A stretch of DNA of 64,000 nucleotides from Rebecca billardiae RCC1528 (GCA_965240325.2 OZ251223.1:248001-312000), one strand, 5' to 3'; counted from the stretch's first letter, positions 33,680-44,823 are shown. The notes: a model not told the origin generated them from the letters alone. Numbers and translations are program-made.

Positions 33680-35097
33680 CAGTATGTATGTACAGCAGTA
33701 AATGAGCCGCACCAGCTAGCTATATCCGATATCGTCGTTGCAAGTCCTGAGCTAGTGAGCTACTACAGTTTACTATGATTTAACGTGCACACTTGGTTAA
33801 GGCGTGATTAACGCCATCCAACACTGCACAAAGACACCGCCACAAAACAGACCGGCGCAGGCAGGTGAGGGGCGCGTTGCCGCACCTCATCGAGGCGGCC
33901 ATTGCAGCAAGCGGCCGCCCCGCGCTCGGAGGCACGCGCTCGAGAGCGCGCTCTGACACCACACGGGGAGGGTGCTGCACCTGGATGTTGTATCCCAGCC
34001 ATCTCGAGAGTGCAGCCACGCCAAACACCTGCCTGCGCTGTGAGCGACGCCGCGTCGACTGATCGAGCCCCAGCCGAAGGGAAGAACTGGAAGATGAAGG
34101 GTGGGCAGGTCCACATGCCCGGCGTAAACTGCGCGCTGCTCGCCCGCGGAGGCAAGCAGCGCACCCCCGCCGCCTTCGCAAGCAGCGGGGGCGGGGGAAA
34201 GCGGCCCCTCTCGGTTGCCGCCAGCCCCTGGCTGCCCACCTACCCCGGTTGCGGCACAGAGCCTTTGCCTGCCTCGAACACATACACCTTGTGAGCAGGG
34301 CCAGGCGCGGCCCCACGCCCCATCGGGGCGAGTGGGCCCGCGAAGAGCGCGCCCACGACCTCGTCGGTCGTCGCCGACGCCGCACGACACGCGTACGTAC
34401 TACAATCGTTTAGCCGCTTCAATAAGCCAGTGGTGAGCCGGTGCCCGTGAGTCAACTCCGTGATATGCGGGGCTGACAGCGCATATTTGACCGCCCGACA
34501 TGGCGCACTGCGCAGTGGCATGGCCCTCGGCCGCCCGTCGGTCTTAGCGCACTGTCGGTGTCATCCCGGGCACGTACATTGCCGAGAGCACAACAATCGC
34601 CCAGCGCGGCCCGGGCAGCATCCACCAGCCGCCGCGCGCTCGCCGAGTCAACCCTCGCGCTCCGCACATTGCCATGCCGCATGGCAGGTGACACCGCGTC
34701 TTCGCTAACAAAAGCTTCGGGCAAGCAGGGAGGTGGCACGCGCGTCGCATCGCGCAGATCTGCGCCGAAGGAGCTTCAGTTCCCTCCTCCATCGTGCGGG
34801 TGGGCGGAGCTCGGGCCGTGAACTCGTGATGGCGGCGTGGCGGGAGAGGGCATCCGTTCAATCCGGTGCTACTGCTCTAATACTGCACCGGACTGAGCAC
34901 TGCTAAATAGATCCCTCTGGTCTGGTTTCGTCAGTCGTCCACTCGTCTGGCCGGACGACGCCACTCGCGACTGGGCTGCTGGGCGAGTCTCATCACTCCC
35001 GGACTCATCGGGCCCGGCCCGAATCGCCAGACATCAGCCCGAAGGCCGCAAGCAGCAGGGAGGGGCCTCGCCGAGCAGCAAGGGCGGACAGGGAGCC
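33680..35097. other. Intergenic, one dispersed repeat, no gene recognised
   Basis: It contains dispersed-repeat copy B. The rest has short frames on both strands (for example around 33887-34390) without domains, membrane segments or convincing codon use. The proximal part must hold the V-ATPase subunit D promoter. Confidence 0.55.
33763..33853 (+). repeat. Dispersed repeat, copy B (91 bp)
   Basis: It matches copy A at 17606-17701 apart from a 4-bp gap and a G-to-A change in the hairpin loop (GGCGT-GATTA-ACGCC). It lies 84 bp after the stop of the fucosyltransferase-like gene. Confidence 0.85.
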
Positions 35098-36222
35098 ATG
35101 TCGGGCCAGAACCGCCTCAACGTCTTCCCGACGCGCCAGAACCTGGGCGTCATGAAGGCACGTCCGCAAGCGCGCGCGCGGGACCCGTGGCTCGTCTGAT
35201 GCGTTGCCAGTGTCTTCGGCGCGTACGCACGGGCAGCGCGGCTGATGGCTCTGGGATTGCGGCGGCCGCACCCCGTGCACACGCGCGCGCAGATCAAGCT
35301 GGTCGCGGCGAAGAAGGGGCACTCGCTGCTTAAGAAAAAGGCGGATGCGCTGACGATGCGCATGCGCTCGCTTCTCCGCCAGATCATGGAGGTGCGTGCC
35401 TGCGCGAGTGCGTTGGGGCGGTCCGGCACAGCGTGCTCGCGGCACCTGCTGAGACGAGCTGGTGTGCTGCACGCGTGCGGCGGGATGGGGTGTGCGCGCG
35501 ATGTGCGGCGGCGCGCAGTGCAAGGACACGATGGGCTCCGCGTTCACCGACGGCATGTTCGCCCTGGCCGAGGTCAAGTACGCGGCCGGCGACATCAAGC
35601 CGATGGTGATTGAGAACGTGACCAAGTCGACGACCAAGATTGAGCTACAGGTCGACAACGTCGCGGGCGTGAAGGTGCCCGTGTTCACGGCGTACTCGGA
35701 GGGCCACGACGTGGGCACCGAGCTCATCGGCCTGGCGAAGGGCGGCCAGCAGATCGTCAAGGCGCGCGAAGCCTTCAAGACGGCCGTCGACGTGCTCGTC
35801 AAGCTCGCCACCCTGCAGACATCGTTTGTCACTCTCGACGACGCGGTGAAGGTGACCAACCGGCGTGTGAACGCGCTCGACTGCGTCGTCGTGCCGCGCC
35901 TCGCGAACACGGTCGCGTACATCAACGGCGAGCTGGACGAGATGGAGCGCGAGGAGTTCTTCCGGTGCGCGCCCGGCTCGCGCCCCCTGCCCTGCCCTGC
36001 CCTGCCCCCCCCTCGCCGCGCGCCCGGCCCAGGGCCCGCACGCATGCTGGGCCGACCGCTGACGCGGGGCCTCGCAAAACATCTGCGCGCCCGGCGCTGC
36101 GCAGCCTCAAGCGGTCGCAGAACAAGAAGAAGAAGGACATCGCAGTGAAGAAGGCGGATGACGCGGCGGCGGCGGCGGCGGCGAGCCTCCTCGAGAAGGC
36201 CGACGCCGATGTGATCTTCTGA
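35098..36222 (+). CDS. ATP6V1D: V-type proton ATPase subunit D, four exons
   Basis: Exons 35098-35157, 35293-35391, 35519-35964 and 36105-36222 give 240 residues (247 in human). It is the central-stalk rotor subunit of the cytosolic V1 sector, which couples ATP hydrolysis to proton pumping at vacuolar and endomembranes. The spliced N-terminus MSGQNRLNVFPTRQNLGVMK continues to LLKKKADALTMRMRSLL, then DNVAGVKVPVF, LQTSFVTLDDAVKVTNRRVN and ELDEMEREEFFR. All match the family in order and spacing. The first intron must use a GC donor (AAG|GCACGT) to keep the frame and exact spacing; the other donors are GTGCGT and GTGCGC. Subunit identity is very secure; intron 1 is inferred. Confidence 0.95.
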
Positions 36223-37331
36223 ATGCGCGCGTGCCCCGACCTCTTCCGCAATTGATCATGCCGCATGCCGAATAATGTGTGCAGCTCGGCCGGGCTCGAT
36301 CACGGGTCGCGGGCCTGTCGGTCAGCAGCCAGCCAGCCGCAGGATCGGGCTGGCGGCCAGCTTGGCTTCGCTGCAGTAATGAGCCCAGAGTCAGCAACGC
36401 CTGCATGCAGTCTCGCGTCGTCGTGGTATAGCAACTGGCTCCGCCGGCCGGGCTCCGCGTCCGGGCCCGCCGCGGGGCCGGGCCCCGGGGCGCCACCCGC
36501 CGGCGGCCGGCCCGCCGCGGCGGCGCCGGCGGCCGACCGGCCCCGGGCCCGGGCCCGGCCCGCCCCGGGCCCGGCCCCAGCTCGCCAGCTCCGTTACGTA
36601 GCCTTGGCGGCCCCGAGCCGAAGTCAACCAAGCGGACCATGCAGCAGCCAGTCCCTTCCGACTCCCCCGATTGATGTGACTTCGACCACCTCCCGAGACC
36701 CGACGATGTCGAATATGTCGATACTCGATAGCAGCTAGCCCGATAGGTTCAGACCGTCTAATTCTATTTTTACTATGTAATTTCCCGTCTCTTACTCAGA
36801 TTTCAGCACTCACTGCACTCACCGTGCACAATCCGGCCATCCGGCCCCGGGGGCGTTCCGGACCTGGTCCTGAATACTCCGCGACCGCGGTACACTTACA
36901 CTGCTGAGTGTCTGCTCGGACAGAGTCCCGACGTCGGACGTGTGTCGGTGTGACTGTGAGACTGAGAAGTGAGAGTCCGGCCTCCCGGGGACGACTCAAT
37001 CAACGAGTCACGACTACGAGACCGTCGTTGTTAAGATCGAATAATCCCACTAGCTACGATAAATGACGGCAGACCAGAGTCAGCGGAGTCGCAGCTGGCC
37101 GCCCGGCTGGTCATGTGACAGCATTCTGAACTGACTCGGGCAGCCGCCGCATTGGCCGGGGCCCGGCCCGCCGAACGTACGGACCGTCCCGCCGCCCGGC
37201 CGCCGCCCGTCGCGGGTCTGTTTCGCACACACATCCCGTGGGTGCGCTAGAACGATCTGCCCTCGGGGACAGCATCGGGATGCGCCTGCGCGCCATGGCT
37301 GCGCGCACCACAGCCGGCTCGCCGCTTGCAC
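36223..37331. other. Intergenic, very GC-rich, nothing recognised
   Basis: Both flanking genes converge here. Around 36430-36590 is an extreme run of GGGCCCGGGGC-type blocks. No domain-bearing frame, RNA gene or long repeat is visible. Confidence 0.55.
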
Positions 37332-38267
37332 TTACTTCAGCTTCTTGAAGGCGTAAGTGTACGCGGCCGCGATGGCGACGGCTCCGGCCACGGCGTTGCC
37401 GAGCGTGACGGGGATGAGGTTGTTGAGGACGAACTCCTTGATGGTCACCGGCGCGTTGAGGAACATGCCGAGCGGCACGATCGCCATGTTCGCCACCGAG
37501 TGCTCCAGCCCCATCGCCACAAACGCCGAGATCGGGAACCAGATGGCGACCATCTTGGACGCGAGGTCGCTGCAGCCAGACGCCATCCACACGGCCATGC
37601 ACACGAGCCAGTTGGCGAGGATGCCGCGCACGAAGGCCTGCATCCACGGGAGCGAGCACTTGGCCTGCGCCACCGCCGTCACGCCCGCGTGCATCACGCC
37701 CGAGACTGCGAACAGGTACGCGATCAGCAGCGAGCCGACGAGGTTACCCACGTACGAGCAGCTCCACGACTTTGCGAGGTTTTTCCAGCTCGCCTTGCCG
37801 TTCATGGCGGCGGTGGTCACCAGCGCGGTGTTGCCGGTGAAGAGCTCCGCGCCCGTGACCAGCGTCATCATCAGCCCGAGCGGCAGGCCGAACGAGCCGA
37901 AGATGATACGCTGCAGCCCCGGGTTGGCAGCCTTGATGCCCGGAACAGCGCCGCCAATCATGAGCGCGAGGCACGAGCCGAAGGCGATGTGGCAGCCCGA
38001 GATGATGCCGAGGAAGAAGATCTTGGCCGGCGACTGCGACGCCTTCGCGGCGCCCGCGGCGATCGCGCCGTCGACGATCGCTGGCGGCGCCTTCAGCGGC
38101 GGCGGCAGGATGTCAGACGCCTGGATCGCCGGCAGGCCACCGCCGCGCGTGAGCGGCAGCTTGTGCACCGAGCTGGGGGTGACGGACGAGCCCAGCGCGG
38201 AGGAGGCCAGGCGAGGCTGGTATCCGGCCGCGAGCACCTGCAGCACGAGGAGCAAGCCGTTCTGCAT
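37332..38267 (-). CDS. Formate/nitrite transporter (FNT) family channel
   Basis: The protein has 311 residues from the ATG at 38267; an in-frame ATG at 38384 would add 39 residues. It transports small monovalent anions (formate, nitrite, lactate-type). Six membrane helices are visible, with family marks IISGCHIAFGSCLALMIGG, TLVTGAELFTGNTALV and FVAMGLEHSVANMAIVPLGM (the conserved N-M near the pore). The N-terminus, MQNGLLLVLQVLAAGYQP followed by Ser/Pro-rich residues, looks like a signal peptide or plastid presequence. A plastid-envelope nitrite carrier, as for NAR1 proteins in green algae, is possible but not shown. It is single-exon and divergent from the methyltransferase over 221 bp. Confidence 0.92.
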   Translation of the reverse strand: MQNGLLLVLQVLAAGYQPRLASSALGSSVTPSSVHKLPLTRGGGLPAIQASDILPPPLKAPPAIVDGAIAAGAAKASQSPAKIFFLGIISGCHIAFGSCLALMIGGAVPGIKAANPGLQRIIFGSFGLPLGLMMTLVTGAELFTGNTALVTTAAMNGKASWKNLAKSWSCSYVGNLVGSLLIAYLFAVSGVMHAGVTAVAQAKCSLPWMQAFVRGILANWLVCMAVWMASGCSDLASKMVAIWFPISAFVAMGLEHSVANMAIVPLGMFLNAPVTIKEFVLNNLIPVTLGNAVAGAVAIAAAYTYAFKKLK

Positions 38268-38488
38268 CGTGAGCGTCGCGCGAGGACGGCAAAGGCACGC
38301 ACTTCGGCTCGCACTGCCGATCGAGGCGCTGTCGTCGGCGACCGCAAGCCAGCCGTCTGTCGTCTCAGACGGGCGTTTCTCCAAAGATCGAACACTGATT
38401 CAGCTGTCCGAGACGGTTACACGGACGCCTCCCGCCAAGTTATTACCGTTTGCCACCGGACGCGTGCGGGCCCGACGAGCGCGAGACA

Positions 38489-39142
38489 ATGGCGGACGAC
38501 ATCGATAGCGCAGCGTTGCCTCGGGGACACTTCGGGGGCACGTTTGTCCAGCTGGAGGCGCATGTTGCCGAGGCGATGATGCGGCTCGCTCGTGTGCAGC
38601 GAGAGGATGTGGTCGCCGACCTTGGCTGTGGGGACGGCCAGCTGCTTGTCGCGGCGGTGGAATCGGGCGCGCGCCGAGTGATAGGCATCGAGCTGGACAA
38701 GGCACTTGCAGCCTCCGCACGGTCTCGCGTCGCTGCGGCACGAGCAGTCCAGCCTCCTGGTACGGACGAGGGAGATACCGTCAGTGAGGGCGACGCCGCA
38801 GACGCCGCTCTCCTGGGTGCAGCCGGCGTGCTCGCATGTGCAACCGTCATTGCCCTCTTTGTGACGCCGCAGCTGATGGGCGTGCTTGCGCCGCTGTTGC
38901 AGCAGCACCTCCCTCGCGGTGCGCGAGTCGTCGCCGCCACGCACGAGTTCCCGCCCGAGTGGCCTCCTGAAGACGTTGAGACCGTGATGCCACCATCGGC
39001 AAAAACGGCACTCCCCCGTCGCACGATCCGCCTCTACCGGGTGCCAGCGGGGCAGCGGCAGTCGGCAGCTCAGCGAGTCAGCTGCTGTCAGCGGGATGGG
39101 CCCAGTCACAGTGCCTGTGGCCAGTCCGACGGCCAGACCTGA
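38489..39142 (+). CDS. SAM-dependent methyltransferase, FAM173/ATPSCKMT-like
   Basis: The protein has 217 residues from MADDIDSAALPRG. It has a class I Rossmann methyltransferase core: motif I VVADLGCGDGQLLVAAV, the acidic second strand VIGIELDKALAAS, and a late LFVTPQLMGVLAPLL followed by VVAATHEFPPEWPPED. That order resembles the FAM173/ATPSCKMT lysine methyltransferases, which modify mitochondrial ATP-synthase subunit c or adenine nucleotide translocase. The substrate here is only suggested. I see no clear membrane anchor or mitochondrial presequence. The last 30 residues are low-complexity. An in-frame ATG 39 nt upstream (38450) is possible but less likely. Confidence 0.8.
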   Translation: MADDIDSAALPRGHFGGTFVQLEAHVAEAMMRLARVQREDVVADLGCGDGQLLVAAVESGARRVIGIELDKALAASARSRVAAARAVQPPGTDEGDTVSEGDAADAALLGAAGVLACATVIALFVTPQLMGVLAPLLQQHLPRGARVVAATHEFPPEWPPEDVETVMPPSAKTALPRRTIRLYRVPAGQRQSAAQRVSCCQRDGPSHSACGQSDGQT

Positions 39143-39361
39143 CGGCCTGGGGTACAGTACCGGCAGAGCTTGATTGCGCCGATGATAATGATGCTCGGGT
39201 GTCAGTCGTGACATGCGCAATGATTGCGGTCGTTGACCGTATAGTCTAATATAGTCTTTCGGTACATGACCGATCAGCTAATAGTTAGTAGATGATAGCA
39301 GAATCTTGATAGAATCCGTCGTCGGAGCCCGGAGCGGCGGAGCTGGTCGTCGGAGCAGCTG

Positions 39362-39363
<2 letters not shown>

Positions 39364-39455
<92 letters not shown>
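39364..39455. repeat. (CT)n microsatellite
   Basis: A 92-bp uninterrupted CT run. Confidence 0.96.
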
Positions 39456-39458
<3 letters not shown>

Positions 39459-39530
39459 ATTGGTCCGTTGTTTGTGTCAGCGCGGGCTCGTCGGCGCGCG
39501 CTCTGCCATCACCGACAGTTTGAGTTGGCG

Positions 39531-39863
39531 GGCGGGCTACTCCGACCAAGGGGCTTACAAAATACCACTGGGGGCGAAACACAGTCGTCGCCACCCCGGC
39601 TCCTCAAACGGAATGTGTCCGGTGAGTGGAAAACACTGTGCGAGAAGTTTGAATCCGGGAAAGCGTTAAGCGGGTAATCTGTCGACACATCTCGTACGTA
39701 TTCTTTCAAGGCATTCCGGTCAAGATTTTTTGAATTTTTCATAAGAGCTACCGGACACTTTCCGTTTATGAGGAGCCGGGGTCGCGACGGGGCTCCGCAC
39801 TGGCGCTTTCGCCCCCAGTGGTATCTTGTAAGCCCCTTGCTCCGACGCGACGGGCAGCCCGCC
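39531..39863. repeat. Imperfect inverted repeat, arms about 95-115 bp, spacer about 125 bp
   Basis: The arm 39531-39623 matches the reverse complement of 39750-39863. The best block is 39550-39579 against 39807-39836 (29 of 30 bases). The arms also share GGCGGGCT, CCCCGGCTCCTCA and GTGTCCGGT segments with small gaps. This is foldback or MITE-like; no transposase is nearby. Confidence 0.8.
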
Positions 39864-40346
39864 GCGGCTAACCCGTAACTCCGGTTCCGATCCGGACCGC
39901 GGGCGCGGGCCCGCGGCCGCCGCCGCATGTCGTAGTGACAATAATAAATGTACGTGCATATATATATATATATAACGACGTGGCAGCATCCGGGACAAGC
40001 GTCAGGCTCAGAGTGCAACAGACACATAGAATGCGTCCGATATAATATTAGCTAGTAATCGTCGCGCGATTATAAGTGTCAGCGCACGTGTCATAAACTC
40101 GCCGACGGACCCTCTGGTACTGGTAGCCGTAGCTGCATGGATCGCGCGCTCCGCCCGGGGCCGGTGAATCTGAAACTGAAGCGCTCCGCGGGCTGGCCGT
40201 GCCGAGTAGGAGCCCTGTGTCATCTTAGAATTGCCAGGCGTTCAGCTCCAGAGTGAGTGAGGGTGGCCTCCCCCCAGCCCAGGACCAGACGGAATGCCGC
40301 ACGGATGCGATGGTGCCGGACCTCCTTTGCGGGCCCCGGCCCCTGC

Positions 40347-41510
40347 TCATGCCTTCACCGCCTTGAGGGGCTTTGTCTCCTTGGTGGCCGAGCGCGCGTT
40401 GGACCGCTCGGCCGGCGTGTGCGCTGCCTCCTCCTCGTCGTCCTCGTCGACGATGGAGAACGCGTCCTTGCTCGGCAGCACCGGCTCCTGCTCGCCCTCC
40501 TTCGCGGGCATCTCAAACTGCTCCGAGATCTCCTTGAGATCGGAGAGCGAGTCTGAAGGTTTCGTCGAAGGGAAGACTTTGAAGTACGTGTACGCGGCCG
40601 CGGAGGCGAAGGTGAGGAAGGAGCCAATGATCTGGTTGGTCGACCAGTCGCGCAGCTCGCCCAGGGTCAGGTGCGCGATCAGCAGCAGCAGGATCACCTT
40701 TGCGTTCCCGAGCACCGCCGCGCCCACCGCGGAGAAGCAGCGCAGCGTCTGGAAGAGGACGACGTTGTACAGCACCGCGAGCGCGGAGCCGCCGCCGATG
40801 ATGAGCAGCGCGGCGTCCGGCCTGCGCCATACGTAGTTCGCCACGCCACCGGCCTCGCCGAACGCCAGCGCCATCGGCAGCAGCGTGACGAACGCCACCG
40901 GCCCCGTGTACAGCGTGATCTGTATCGAGTCGAGGTGCAGCCCCTGCAGCATCTTCGACGCGACCGACATCTGGATGGACTGCAGCACGAGGGAGGCGGC
41001 GACGAGGCCGATGCCGAGGGCGGAGCGGCGCTTCCACTCTTCGAAGACGGCGACGGCGACGCCGAGGCACACGCCCACCAGCGCCACTGCCTGCCGCCTG
41101 TCGGGCACCTTGTACTCGATGCACACCGAGAAGAGCGCAACGATCACCGGGATGAAGGCGCGGATGACCTGGTTCATCGAGAGCTCGATGTACACCAGGC
41201 TCGCGTTGTTCAGCGCGATCTGCAGCGCGTTGAAGACCCCCACGATCGCCACGCCTCGCCACACCGACTTTGAGTCGAGCAGCTCGTGGTGTTTCTGCTT
41301 GTAGTGGTCACTGCATCGCACGATCGGCGAGAGGCAGAGCACGCTGAAGACCATGTGCATCGCCGTCATGAAGAGCGGGAAGTGGAAGTCCGCGGTGCCG
41401 AGCGCCCATCGATTCAGCAGGTTGAGCGCCGAGTTCAGCGTGAGGTACGCCGCGACCACGAGCGCCTTCACGCCGACGCCCGTCCCGCGCGCCATGTTGC
41501 CGCGGAACAC
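40347..41510 (-). CDS. SLC35/TPT-family nucleotide-sugar or triose-phosphate transporter
   Basis: The protein has 387 residues. About ten membrane helices of the drug/metabolite transporter superfamily are visible, starting VKALVVAAYLTLNSALNLLN. Family features include ALQIALNNASLVYIELSMNQ in the first half, VIRAFIPVIVALFSVCIEY, and the late block LGNAKVILLLLIAHLTLGE. No plastid presequence is seen, so a Golgi or endoplasmic-reticulum nucleotide-sugar exchanger is more likely than a plastid triose-phosphate carrier; the substrate cannot be assigned. The C-terminal 60 residues are hydrophilic and acidic. A second ATG at 41495 (MARGTG) is an alternative start. Confidence 0.9.
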   Translation of the reverse strand: MFRGNMARGTGVGVKALVVAAYLTLNSALNLLNRWALGTADFHFPLFMTAMHMVFSVLCLSPIVRCSDHYKQKHHELLDSKSVWRGVAIVGVFNALQIALNNASLVYIELSMNQVIRAFIPVIVALFSVCIEYKVPDRRQAVALVGVCLGVAVAVFEEWKRRSALGIGLVAASLVLQSIQMSVASKMLQGLHLDSIQITLYTGPVAFVTLLPMALAFGEAGGVANYVWRRPDAALLIIGGGSALAVLYNVVLFQTLRCFSAVGAAVLGNAKVILLLLIAHLTLGELRDWSTNQIIGSFLTFASAAAYTYFKVFPSTKPSDSLSDLKEISEQFEMPAKEGEQEPVLPSKDAFSIVDEDDEEEAAHTPAERSNARSATKETKPLKAVKA

Positions 41511-41832
41511 AGCGCGCGCGATTTCCTACATCAAGTATGGCGGCCTTCCCAGGCTTTTACTGCGGTGCTGCCCAAAGCGTGGCGGAGTCGGGAGTGGCGG
41601 CGCTGGCGACCTCGCAGCGTCGCTGACTAGCTCGTCTCTCGCGTCACCTAAATCCTAATCGTTTCGCCTTTCGGGCGGTCATCAATCGGGCGGGCAGCCG
41701 TCAGTCAGGTCAAAGTCGTAGCACGTGCCGGCGTTCCCAGTCGTACCCGGAGGGCGCCGACGGCGACGGCTGATATCGGACATTGTCAAAGTTGTCATTC
41801 CGGGACGGCCTGCCGTGATCGCCAGGCGCGGC

Positions 41833-42476
41833 TCACTCGATGCGAAGCGTCTGCGTGTTGTCGGAGTAGTTGCGCAGCGCGCGAGGGGCGCCCTCGCTCT
41901 CGGGGACCCACGCCTCGTACTTGGGCCCCACCCGCCCGCGCATGACCGTGTTCTTCCAGTGGCCCGGGTTGGTGTAGTGCGTCTCGCGCTCGCAGGACGG
42001 GTTCTGCTTGTGCGGCTGGATCCACGGCTGGTCGAACTCCGCCTTGATGGCGCCGGCCGGCTTGTCGGTGGTGTAGTGCAGCCAGCCGTGCCATTCGGGC
42101 GTGACCGAGCTCGAGTCGTAGTGGGCGTCCATCTCAAAGACGCGCAGGGGCAGCTTGGGCTCCACCCAGCGCGAGCGGCCTGCGCGCGCGGTCGCGAGGC
42201 GGTTGGCGGCGGCCCGGTCACAGACGCGTGCGGGAACTGGCGCGCGGCGCGGGCGTGAGACTCACCGTACGGCGTTTTCGTATCCTCATAGTATTTGTTC
42301 CCGTTGTGATCCTCGCCCATGAACCGCCCCGACCGCAGATGGTTCATCTGCCGGATGCGGCAGATCGCCTGCCACAGGCCGCCCGCCCGCATCTCCGTGA
42401 AGAACTTTTTGAACTGGCCGGCGAGCGGGTAAGTGATGGCATTGTAGCCTGCCGGATGCGTCGGCTTCAGAGGCAT
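41833..42476 (-). CDS. NDUFA12: NADH:ubiquinone oxidoreductase accessory subunit NDUFA12 (B17.2), two exons
   Basis: Joining complement 42476-42266 to 42179-41833 gives 185 residues. The intron is the only one here with a textbook GTGAGT donor, and it splits a Gly codon. Across it the protein reads RFMGEDHNGNKYYEDTKTPY and then GRSRWVEPKLPLR, the diagnostic NDUFA12 signature, followed by VTPEWHGWLHYTTDKPAG. It is a peripheral-arm accessory subunit of mitochondrial complex I. The C-terminal part (about residues 120-185) is lineage-variable. No cleavable presequence is evident, as is usual for this subunit. It diverges from the WEE1 gene over 278 bp. Confidence 0.95.
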
Positions 42477-42754
42477 GATGCTTCGCCGAGCGCCTCTCGC
42501 TCGGCTCGCTCGGCCGGTGCTCTCGCCCGCTGCCTCTTGCGCCCCAAGTGGTCAGCACCCCCGCCGTCGTCGGCCCTGCTGATCGACGAGCGAGGCCGGA
42601 TTTCTCGATCTCGGTCGTGGTCCGGACTCATGATCAGCGACCGGCCAATGAGAGATGCGAATCTCACCGCTGGAGTTCGGAGTAGAGTGCTGGACCAGCC
42701 GGTTGACTTTTGAAGCGAGGGCGGTCGGCCAGGAGGGCGTGGGTGCGCAGGGAC

Positions 42755-44823
42755 ATGTCGGGTCCCACGCCGAAGCGCGGGATGGAGTGCGACTCGCCGC
42801 CGACGCCGGAAAGCCGGCATGCGGCGAAGCGTGCTATGCTCTCCAACTCGCCCGCCACATCGTGGGAGACCGCAGGGCGCGCGCCAGGGCCCCTGTCGCC
42901 CGTGCGCGAGTGCGACGACAACTCGACTGAGCCCGAGCCCGAGACGACTGGGTGCGTGCGCGGCACCACGTCGGGGGTGCAGGGGCGAGGGCGTCCGCGT
43001 CCGCGGCATCGTGTCGGACGCCTATCCTGTGGCCAGCCCAGGGCGCACGCTGCGCCATCTGACGCGACACGCGCGCGCGCGGCGTGCGCACGCGGGCGCT
43101 CTGCTGTGTGCTCGCCGAGCAGGAGCCAAGGCATGATGCTCCCGTCCACGCCGACGCCCAAGCGGCCGGCCGGGCACGACAGAGACATGTTCTCTATCCG
43201 GCGGCACAAGTCGCCCGTGCCCTTCCCGGGCTCGATCTCCTTCGACGTGCGCGCGGCGACGGGCTGCACCGCGCGCGGCGGTTCCGCCCGCGCCGGCGCG
43301 TCGCTCATGCACGCCGGCGTGCGCGCGCCCATGCCTCGCGGTGCTGGCTCCACGCGCGCAGGGCCTGAATTGCAGCAGCCCGAGCCCGGCAAACCTCTCG
43401 CCGGCCTCCCCCGCGCGCAGGCCCCTGCAGCCGCACACCGCGTGCAACGTGAATCCCTTCAGCCCCCTCGCCTCTGCACCGGTGCGCGCGCGGCCCTGGC
43501 GGCGGAGGCGGTGGCCTTCGGGCTGAGCACGGGCCCGCCCGAGAACCTGGTTCCCGCCCCGCGTGCACGGAGCAGGCCTCGGCCGAGCCGCGACACTCAG
43601 CCCAGCCGCCCGCGCCTCGCGCGCGTCGCTCGCTCGCGTGCGCGCAGAGCGCGCGGCAGTCGTGCCAAATAACGTTCCCAGCCGAGTCGCTGAGTGGCAG
43701 CGGCTCGCGGTACGTGGACGACTTCGAGCAGCTGGGCAAGATCGGCGAGGGCTCGTTCGGCACCGTGTACAAGTGCCGCAAGCGCGTCGACGGCTGCATG
43801 TACGCCGTCAAGGTGACGCGCAAGCAGACGCGCTCCGACCAGCAGCGGCAGGAGATGCTGCGCGAGGTGTTCGCCCTCGCGACCGTCTCGCAGTCGGCGG
43901 GGCGCGAGTCGGCGCACATCGTGCGCTACTTCAACGCGTGGTGGGAGGACGGCCGGCTGTACATCCAGACCGAGCTGTGCCAGCAGTCCCTGCAGGACGT
44001 CGCCCACGAGGCGGCGGGGCCGCTCCCCTCCGAGCTGTGCGCGGCGGTGCTGCAGCAGATGCTGCTCGGCCTCTCGCTCATCCACTCGCACCAGATGTGC
44101 CACCTCGACGTCAAGGTGCGCGCGCCGCGGCCGGAGACGCGCGGGCACGCGGGCGGGCGCGCGCGCGCCGCGGCCGGAGACGCGCGGGCACGCGGGCGGG
44201 CGCGCGCGCGCGCAGAGCCCACGACGCGCCGCGCGCTCCCCGTGCCTGCCACGCCTCACGCACCCCCGGTGCCGCGCGCCGCGTCGCACCGCGCACCGCG
44301 CCGCACCACACCGCCGCAGCCCGCCAACGTGTTCGTCTCGAGCAAGGACGGCGTGACCACGTACAAGCTGGGCGACCTCGGCCTGGCGACGCTCAACAGC
44401 GACGCGCGCGACGTGATTGAGGGCGACTCCAAGTACCTGCCGCGCGAGCTGCTGCTCGAGGACTTCTCGCAGCTGCCGATGGCGGACATCTTCAGCCTCG
44501 GCGCGACGGTGCTCGAGCTCGCGCTCGGCCGTCCGCTGCCGGGCCACGGCGACGACTGGCAGGCGATCCGTGACGGCCAGCTGCCCCTGGACGAGTTGAC
44601 CTCGTGCACGGAGGAGCTCAAGGCGGTGATCCGCTGGATGATGCACCCGGAGGCCACGCAGCGGCCCACCGCCGCCGAGCTGCTCCGCCACCCGCTCTTT
44701 CGCTCGGAGGTGGAGACGCTGCTGCACCGCGAGCGCGCGCTCGCGTCCGGGCTGCAGAAGCAGCTCACCGAGGTGATGCAGGCGCGCGGCGGGTACAAGC
44801 TCAAGCGCACAGTCACGATGTGA
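42755..44823 (+). CDS. WEE1: WEE1-family cell-cycle kinase, five exons
   Basis: Exons 42755-42951, 43123-43246, 43362-43481, 43648-44115 and 44320-44823 give 470 residues. All four introns begin GTGCG and phases agree. The N-terminal 200 residues are Ser/Pro-rich with TPKR- and SP/TP-type sites and NVNPFSPLA, resembling the N-P-F-[ST]-P motif before WEE1 kinase domains. The kinase follows: KIGEGSFGTVYKC, YAVKV (catalytic Lys), HLDVKPANVFV (catalytic loop, split by intron 4), LGDLGLA (DLG in place of DFG, as in WEE1), and IEGDSKYLPRELL, the WEE1-specific activation segment, then LPMADIFSLGATVLELA. WEE1 phosphorylates the inhibitory Tyr of CDK1 and delays mitosis in the nucleus. PKMYT1 is the alternative, but no membrane segment follows the kinase domain. 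Confidence 0.9.

Larger units (their letters stand above)
39143..40346. other. Intergenic with CT array and a long inverted repeat
   Basis: It lies between two converging genes. It contains the 92-bp CT array, a two-armed inverted repeat (39531-39863), a TA run (39958-39974) and otherwise unremarkable sequence. No gene is recognised. Confidence 0.6.

Noticed and set aside
33887-34390. Overlapping frames on both strands in the gap after the fucosyltransferase-like gene
   Set aside because: No domain, poor composition, and competing frames of equal length on the other strand.
41682-42265. Read-through C-terminus of the NDUFA12 first exon
   Set aside because: The segment after 42266 is intron. 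The true second exon in another frame continues the NDUFA12 signature.
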